Of a stretch of 64,000 nt of DNA, positions 38,801-48,300 are shown one piece after another. The position numbers and the translations under genes are program-made. The notes beneath the pieces are model-generated. The model saw only the letters and a program-made list of their open reading frames with translations, did not search any database and was not told the origin of the DNA. The stretch is from Xenopus tropicalis (taxonomy: Eukaryota; Chordata; Amphibia; Anura; Pipidae), in the NCBI RefSeq assembly GCF_000004195.4, contig NC_030681.2, positions 87,861,681 to 87,925,680 of the forward strand. Direction: 5' to 3'. The first letter of the stretch is position 1. Each line of letters starts with the position of its first letter.

Positions 38801-41800
38801 ACGGGAGGAGTTAGTTAATGACCTCAAATTAGCAGGGACCACAGTCACCAAGAAAACCATTGGAAACACATTACACCGCAATGGATTAAAATCCTGCAGG
38901 GCTCGCAAAGTCCCCCTGCTCAAGAAGGCACATGTGCAGGCCCCTCTGAAGTTTGCCAATGAACACCTGAATGATTCTGTGAGTGACTGGGAGAAGGTGC
39001 TGTGGTCTGATGAGACCAAAATAGAGCTCTTTGGCATTAACTCAACTCGCTGTGTTTGGAGGAGGAAAAATGCTGCCTATGACCCCCAAAACACCGTCCC
39101 CACCGTCAAGCATGGGGGTGGAAACATTTTGCTTTGGGGGTGTTTTTCTGCTAAGGGCACAGGACAACTTATTCGCATTAACGGGAAAATGGACAGAGCC
39201 ATGTATCGTGAAATCCTGAACGACAACCTCCTTCCCTCTGCCAGGAAACTGAAAATGGGTCGTGGATGGGTGTTCCAGCACGACAATGACCCAAAACATA
39301 CAGCAAAGGCAACAAAGGAGTGGCTCAAGAAGAAGCACATTAAGGTCATGGAGTGGCCTAGTCAGTCTCCGGACCTTAATCCAATAGAAAACCTATGGAG
39401 GGAGCTCAAGCTCAGAGTTGCACATAGACAGCCTCGAAACCTTAGGGATTTAGAGATGATCTGCAAAGAGGAGTGGACCAAAATTCCTCCTAAAATGTGC
39501 GCAAACTTGGTCATCAATTAGAAGAAACGTTTGACCTCTGTGCTTGCAAACAAGGGTTTTTCCACTAAGTATTAAGTCTTTTTTTGTTAGAGGGTTCAAA
39601 AACTTATTTCACTCAATGAAATGCAAATCAGTTGCTATCTTTTATTTAAAGTAATTTTTTCGATTTTCCTTTTGATGTGCTATCTGCCACTGTTAAAATA
39701 AACCTACCATTGAAATGATACTGTTCTGAGACTTTTCATTTCTTTGTCATTGGACAAACTTACAAAATCAGTGAGGGGTCAAATAATTATTTCCTCCACT
39801 GTAGCTGTTCACATTCGAAACTGTAGGGGAAAATGAACAAAATACTAAACCATGTTTCTTTACTATAAGCTGGGCTCTGGTTTTGCATCTTATATACTAT
39901 ATATGGCAAACCTCAGAGTTTTATGTCATCACTGGACTTTCAAGACAATGCCAACTTAGCTATTTTGTGAAGCATCTCTGTTTAAGCATACCCTCTATCA
40001 GGGTTTCCGACCTCCCTCTAGTGATGAAAATACTAAGCAAAGTGTAAAAGCACAGCACTTATATGCATGATCACTGGCATAACTACTGATTTTGTATTTG
40101 CACCCATGCCCAAATCCCTCATAGGGCACAATGGGCGACACTCACACAACATAAAGGCTGAAAGGTAAGCGAGCACGTATGGGCCATGTCCAAAGATGAG
40201 GAGGAAGTTGGAGGAAAATTTTACACCCCAGGCTTATGGCTCCATAGTTACACCAATAGAACTTCCCTCAGTAAATGCAGGGCAGTTTCACTCTTGCCCT
40301 TCCTCTCCAAAATCCTAAAATGTATTGTTTCCAACTGTATGCAGAGCTTCCTGCACGCCAACCATCATCTTAATGCCTTTCAGTTTTCAGTTATGCACAG
40401 GTCACTGTACTTAAAAAAGTCTCCAGCTAAGGTCTTAAATGATATGCATGCCTTCAAATGCTTGCTATCAGTGGTCCTGATCCTTATCCTAGCTCTTGGA
40501 ATCGATACGGCCGATCGGGAATGCTCTTCTACTATTCAGCCCAATGGACCTTTCCACTGTTCCAATAACTTGTGCAAAGAGAATGAAAACCAAGCCTGCA
40601 TTTGAAGGATGTTAGGAGAATGAAGGATGAATAATAGTCTGAGGCTCTTTTTCATAGTTCGGGCTAGGGGTCTTGGGTGACCACAACCTAAATGAATAGT
40701 TGTGGAACTGAAATTAGTGTCAAACCTCACTAATGCTGTTCTAAATGATAGGAAGCATTTTACACCATTAGTAGCTAAAAGCCTTTCCAAAGGAGAGACT
40801 GTTACAGCAGCTAACAGTAAACTGCTGTCCATATTATTTTGGCCATATTGTTTTAGATAGCAATACATGTCAAAATCAGCACTTTTGCACTTACCATTTA
40901 AATGTTTATTCATTTTATTTTCCACAGAAGTTACCTCTGAAAAGCATCAATAATAATGGTTAAAGATATTTATTTTAATAAACATTCACAACATTCTTTT
41001 AAGTCTAAATTTGTATAAAAACAAAATTATTTTTAGGGAGAAGTGATTGTTGTTACAGGTGTTGTGGAGCTCTTTTACATGCATCATCATATTGCACATC
41101 CAGTTACAACTAGATGTGAGATAAAAAAAAATCACCTCTGGCTTGAAGCAGCTAGATTTAGAAATTTAGAGATTTTCCTTCAAATTAAATACATTTTTGG
41201 TTTCCACTATAAAACCATTATATAACCATCATCTGTGCACAGCCAGCTGCCTTTCTATTAAAGGCAGCTGGTGTTGTTGTACATTACTTTTTTCAGTTCC
41301 CTCTGATGACAATAATTTTGTTTGGATTTTGACCTTTAAAGGCTTGAAAAATGAAAGGTGCCTTAAAGGAAAAAGAAAGTCAAAGTCACTTGGGGGTGCC
41401 AAAATGTTAGGCACCCCCAAGTGACTTTGACCACCTACCTTTTACCCCGGGCTGGTGCCCCTGTGAGGAGGGAACAGCACCAGCCCGGGGTAGCTGCCGG
41501 CGCTTCCTTCTTCATGATTCGCTGCGAGCGCATGCGCAGTAGAGTGAAAAGCCGAACTTAAACATTAAAGTCGGCTTTTCACTCTACTGTGCATGCGCCC
41601 ACCGCTGGCATTCCAGCAACGGAAGCCGGAAGAAGGAAGCGATCCGCTCCAGGTGCCCCGGGGCTGGTGCTGTTTTCTCCTAACAGGGGCACCAGCCCGG
41701 GGTACGAGGTAAGCGGTTAAAGTCACTTGGGGGTGCCTAACATTTTGGCACCCCCAAGTGATTTTGCCTTTCGTTTCCCTTTAATCACCTACGCAAGGTA

Positions 41801-42260
41801 GCCCTTGTTGTTATTTATTTTGTTTCTGCTTTAGTGGATAAAAGGGTAGAAACTATAGTCAGGGTTTGTGTTAACCTAAGATAACAAGTACACAATATAA
41901 AGCTAGGGTTTAGAGAAGGGAATAGAAAACCCAAATCTCCACCAAAGGGCAGTGATCCAAAGTGACACAAGCAGGGTCTCAGGTCCTAAAAGTAGATAAT
42001 GCTATACTCCATGTGGTGGCTAAGTATAATATGACTGATCCATTATTAGGGTTGTTTGAGAGGTGTTGAAAACTTTTGGTTTCATACTACTATACTGCTA
42101 AGTATATGCTATTATACTGTTGGGACAATTACACATCAGTCTGTTTGGCACAGTGCAGAAGAGCAGCTTATGTCTTTCCAGTTGTTGGTCTATGCTCTTT
42201 CTGGTATAGCCAAGTTTATTACATAACCTATTGAACTTTGTGGCACAATACATTAGTATT

Positions 42261-42311
<51 letters not shown>

Positions 42312-45300
42312 ATCAATATGAAAAAATGGAGCAATTTAATTCTTTGTTGTCAAAGTTTCAATCCTGTCACAAGGACCTTTTTCAAGAAATATATATTTTT
42401 ATATAACACCCTCTAAAAATTGTGCTGAATTTTCAATGTGCACACTATCTGAACTTTATTTGCAAATGCATTTCAAAGTAGCAAAATTCATAGTGCTACA
42501 AAATGGCAAAAGAGAATCTAGTACTACAAATTACATCAAGTGATGATGGAAATGTTCAGTTACTATAAAATGAAATGTTGTGGATGCCATTTGATACTGG
42601 AGATTTTATTGTCTGTAACATCACATATGTAAAATATTTGTTCATATGATCCTATGGGCTACAATCTGTTGGCAGGATTGAATTAGTCACGTCCAACACA
42701 AGCAGCATGTGGGCAAAATATCAACCTTTACTAAGAAATAATAATAGCAGCACAAATGAAAAACAGAGAGATGCAGGATACCTGCAGATGCACTAAAAAA
42801 TAAAAAGGAAAAAGCTCTCACAATAAAGGATTAATTACATAAAAATTACACATAATAAATTACATAATAAAAACAAATAAATGCAACCTGCTCCAACTTG
42901 CTATGTATAAATCAAAAGTTGTTATAATAATGTGCATACCACTAAAACTTTACACTTCAGTGCCTAAGAATATAGACAGATAAAATGAAAATATTCTAGA
43001 AAACAAAAGGCACAGCTAACTTTTAGATGTACAAACAAACTACTTTACCTTCTGAAGTGCTCTTGATTCATCTGAAATCATGTCTGTTTTCATGTGGTAC
43101 TACAATCCTTGCCAAAATAGTGCTAACTAGCCCCATCACAGTTTATCTTAAAGACCAAGACTGCAATTCTGTGCATGGAATCTGTCAGGTAACTGGACCA
43201 TGTGCATAACACAGCAAGTAGAGCAAGTATTTACGTGTCAATGTCACTAGTGACCCCCCAAATACCTGCCTTCAAGAACACTTCAGACAATACCAAACAG
43301 TGTTCTGTATAAAGAAATTACCGATCAGCAAGCTATTAAAATAGGTTAGTCCAGCACTGATTGGTAATGGGTTTCTTTGGCTGTCTTAAATTAAAGACCA
43401 CTAGAGCACTTCATTCCAGGGTCAGAGGGAAGGGTTATTGGCTCATGCGCACAAACATCCCATCCACAATTGGTGATGTAGAAGAAAAAAACAGGGGGTC
43501 ACTATTATTTGTTCAATGGAAAGTAAGTGAAGGAGGCTCTATTGCAACCCCTATTGCACAGGGTTGCATTGTCCTTTAAGGCTAATGCCCCACATGGAAA
43601 TGTGTCTACAAAGATAAATGGGTTATACTAATAAAATGTGACTAGATTTCTAATTTTTCCAGTGTGCCCACCTTAGGAGTGTAGAATAACACTTAGGGGC
43701 ATATTTATCAAAACACGAGTTCGAATCCTGAATGGGAAAAATTCGGATTGGAAACGAAAATTTCTGAAGATCGCAAATATCACGAAAATGCTTACGAAAA
43801 AAATCTTATTAGTCACGATAATATCATGTAATTTTCGTACCTAACCACTGTAAACAGTGGCAGAGCCTTCCCGAATTTTTCGTGCGGCCGCTTCTTCGCG
43901 CGAGCAAATCGGCGAGAATACGCTCGGAGAGTTCGGGTCTTGGTAAATCTCCCCCCTAGTTAAGAAGTATGCTATACTACACAAGCTTAGAACTCAGGTT
44001 TCAAAGTAATATATGTTGTTCAGTGTTGATAGCATAAATTAAAGTGGGCTGCTAGAGGTGAATGGCGAACTAAGGATAGATGAGAAGAATTTAAAAAGCT
44101 TATTTGTATAATGGAACAAGAGCTGCAAGTTCCATCTGTTTCTGTGTTGATCCTTAATGCTAGTTATTATGTATTGCTAGTGTTGTCCATAACCCAATTA
44201 ACACTGAAATAAGCTTCTGAGCTCTACCAATTGCCACCAGAAAACAGGCAGCAATGTTGCATATGTTTAATAATAGAAACAGTGAAATATCCACTGGAAA
44301 AGAAAAGCTAGAAAATCAGAAGCTTTGAATGCATAGCAAGTGTGGATAAATATTTAAATAACAACAGAAATGAATAGTAATAATTAATATCAGCAATTGT
44401 AAAATATAATTTTAGGTGGAACAACAATTCTGTTCAATTGCAATAATGCACTAATACAGCTTGCAACTAATTTCATTTTTTTAATTAGTATTTTTTCTTC
44501 AAAATAAGAATAAGATTGCTCATTGCTATTCTTACTCGCACTTATGTTTTTCAAGTTTCCATAAGAGCATTATAAGCATGTTGCTAGCCTACCCTGGGGA
44601 GTACAGCTACTAAAAAATCTGCTACATATAGCATCCCCCTAATCTCCCAGCCTTTCTAGATGCATGCTGGGTCAGAATGGGGGGTGCGGGGCCCACTGGG
44701 GCAAACATTTTAGTGGCAAACCCTAAAATGGGGGCTGTTAGGACAAGGCTAAAAGAAGCACTTTAATAACTTCTAATAATAATATTACCTTTGGATATAG
44801 AAACATGTTTTATGGCCATTCTTCCGATTAGACATTCTTTCAACATGGATTCATAGTTGACCCAACGATGAACCTGTATTAAGAAATGTTACAGTTGAAT
44901 TCATGCACAAATAACCAAATATGTTACCAAATTTATTTTGCCTTAAAGGAGTGATTATATTATTATATCTTTAAAGGGGACCCATCACCTACACATAAAA
45001 GTCCTTTCAAAATTAAACATGGAACCCAAATTCTTTTTTTAATTAAATCATCCACACCTGTTATAAATGTATTTAAAAATCTTAGCTGTCAATCATATAT
45101 TGCCATATATTGCGGGGCAGGCAATATATGATTGACAGCTCAGATTTTTATTTACAATTTCTTTAACTTCCTATTTAGCACTTCCTAGATATCACCTATA
45201 TGGCAAATGCATAACATTTTGGGGTGATACAAAGCTTGCCTTAATAACAGTTTGCCCAAAATGGCACCGGCCTAATGACTGTGACTGTAAACTCCAAGAC

Positions 45301-48300
45301 TGAAGGGAAAAAAAAAAAGAAATAATTTATACAGTGTAAGTAAAGTTTATTTTGCTCAACTAACGTGATAGAAAAGGATTTGGAATTATTTCTTAGGGTG
45401 ACAGGTCCCCATTTAATATATTAATAACAAATGTATCTGTCCCTCCCTCACCATTATCTGTCTCACTTCTGATTATATTAAAACAATGTAGAAATCATCT
45501 GTCCTCCAGTAAAGAAAACTCATTTCCCACAATGCATTAACTGCTTCTTTCTAGCTAGCAGTCAAGCATATTTTTACCTGTTACTATGTGGTGTGGCATA
45601 GGCTAGGGCAGGGGTGGGCAAACTACGGCCCGCGGGCCACATCCGGCCCCTTGGCCTTTTTAATCCGGCCCGCCGACAACGCCAAGTCTCATCAGGCGAG
45701 ACTTGGTGTCATTGGCGTGCCGGACGAAGGGGGCGTAACGCTGGCCTGGCCCTGCCCGCCCTGGCCCGGTCCGGCCCGGGGGTGAGTAAATGTGGCCCGT
45801 GAGCCAAAAAGTTTGCCCACCCCTGGGCTAGGGTGTCTTCAGTGAAGCAATTAAGTGAAGGGCTCACAAAAAATGTGGTATTTAGGTATAGGATTGGTTA
45901 TGCAGAAACCAGTTATCCAGAAAGCTCCAAATTACAGAAAAGCCATCTCCTGTAGACTCTAATCAAATAATTCAAAATTTTACAAATGATTTCCTTTTTC
46001 TCTGTAGTAATAAAACAGACCCTTGTACTTGATCCCAACTAAGATATATTTAATCAATATTGGAGGCAAATCAGTTCTACTGGGTAGACATGAGATATTG
46101 GGATCCAAATTACAGAAAGATTAATTATCTAGAAAATCCCAGGTCCCGAGCATTATTGTGGGCGGGGGGGTAATACCTGTATAGACATCCAGATGCTGCA
46201 TATTTGTGGTTGGCACAGTCAGTTTTTATGCACAAGGCACAAATATTTAAGCTGGGGCTAGAAGTTTCCTTATGTGCTGTGGCAGATCCCTACAGCAACA
46301 ACTACTGCACATGTAAAAACCTCGATGATTGCAATTTCTAAAAGATACCTAACTTATAGGGATATTTTAGTTTTACATGATAGTTATGCTACACTTACCA
46401 AAAGATTAGTGGTTATTTATTCAGTTTTACTGTTAAATTCTAGGAAAATGGGCTTTCAAATACATATTTAGCATCTTCAGGTCAGTTACAAAAATGTAAA
46501 CCTTATTTTTTTTTTTGTATATATCAACCAAAACACCTGTTCCCAATTAGAAATCACAACTTTCAGTGTATGTTACAGGGGTTGCTCTCCTTTAAATGAA
46601 CTTTTAGTATGATGTAGACATTGTGAGACAATTTGCAATTGTTGCAAATTGGTGCAATTTGGTATTTCAGAAGCAATGTGGTTACTAAATGACATGTAAA
46701 CCCCACACAAAAAATGCAATCAGTGAACAACCTCTTTGAAATCTCTGGTTGGTCAAAGGTTAATTGTAAGGCTGCAACATCCCCTTCATCACTCAGATTT
46801 CCTTCTCCTCCTCTAAACCACTCAGCACCCTCCTTCAGGAATTTTCTTTGGCTGCTGGCTCCTGGACATGCTCAGTTCTTCCTAGTTCAGATTGCTAAAC
46901 ACACCCTGCAGTCTAGCAGTCAATGAAGACATGGCATTGCTAGTTCCCATAGAAACTCAGCTCTAGCTGCCTGCTCCTATTTTTCCTCCTAACCTCCTCT
47001 CCTGAGCTCAGCTTAATCATTACAGTGCTTAATCCAAGCAAAAGTAAGTTCTGGGAAAATCAAAATTGAAGCAGGCAGGCACTCCGGATTTTTTCAAAAG
47101 TAGAAAGAAGCAGCCAAAAAATATTAATTTACATTAAAAAAGTGTAAATTTTATTTAATCCATATGTAAAAGCAAGAAGCCTTACGCGTTTCGTACCAAA
47201 GGGTACTTAATCATAGGCTCAATGATAGGCCTATGATTAAGTACCCTTTGGTACGAAACGCGTAAGGCTTCTTGCTTTTACATATGGATTAAATAAAATT
47301 TACACTTTTTTAATGTAAATTAATATTTTTTGGCTGCTTCTTTCTACTTTTGAAAAAATCCGGAGTGCCTGCCTGCTTCAATTTTGATTTTCCCATGATG
47401 GCTCCCTATGCTGAAAGGTCTGGGGCATGAGCACCCGGACCCACCACTATTGTGGGTAAGAATCATTTATACACACAACAACTTGTGATCATCCCTTTGT
47501 TATTGTGTTTGGATTAAAAGTAAGTTCTGCCTGTGTGAGCCTGCATTCTTGATAAAATGACACTAAGGGTCTTTGTGCACGTATGCTCTTTGCAGATTTA
47601 AATGTAAATTATAATGTGTCAGAGGGAATATGGCCACTGTTATAGGAAAATGTGATGGTGCTAGCAAACAGAGGTGGTATATGCAGTTCACATGATGCCA
47701 TTTGGGTGGGGCTGATGTTCCCAACATATATACAATGTAGTAAAATGTAGGCTTTACGTGTCCTTTAAATCTTTGTCTTTTATACACTTATGTAAAAAGG
47801 TATTCGCTCCTTGCCTGTCTGCCCATTACTACACATTTGTCATAATGAATGGTTTCTGATCATAAAAAAAAATAAATGTAAACAAAGGGAACCCATGCAA
47901 ACACACAACAGTTTTTAAATTATAACTGCACTTAAACAAATCCAAAACCCATAAACACATGTGAAAAGTTCCGCTTAATAGCTGGTTGCACCAACCTTAG
48001 TAGCAATAATTGCTGCTTAGTTACACGTTACAACCAATTAACCCAATTTAACTGATAATTAGATTCAGCCAATACAAAACTGCCAGACTTGACTGCAGCT
48101 GACCCTGTTAAATCTAATCTCTATACTGAACTGTATATTGTTTATATTTTTATATTATATATCTTTACCCTTGTAAAATCCATCTTACCTGGAGGCTGGA
48201 GTAGCATCACTACAGGTTAAAGTAAGCTAGCAAACAATTGCACTGCTCACCTAGTAACAGATTAAAGAACAGCAAGCAGTAGGACAATAGGAGAAAAAGC

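Larger units (their letters stand above)
38188..39801 (+). mobile_element. near-intact Tc1/mariner transposon with 210 bp ITRs
   Basis: The element is 1614 bp, begins CAGTGGAGGAAATAATTATT, ends with its complement, and sits between TA dinucleotides (38186-38187, 39802-39803), the Tc1 target duplication. The inverted repeats (38188-38397 and 39592-39801) differ at only two positions, near 38342. It contains a single transposase gene of almost full length. High arm identity and one disabling change suggest recent activity. It is inserted in an older T2-type MITE within a cyb5r4 intron, opposite in direction to cyb5r4. Confidence 0.97.

Noticed and set aside
38624..39349. Minus-strand frames of 90-137 codons inside the Tc1 element
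   Set aside because: They are antisense shadows of the transposase gene.
40186..40605. 139-codon open frame considered as a host gene
   Set aside because: Residues match a decayed LINE reverse transcriptase ([11 protein letters not shown], then the worn DTVDH region); no splice or promoter context.
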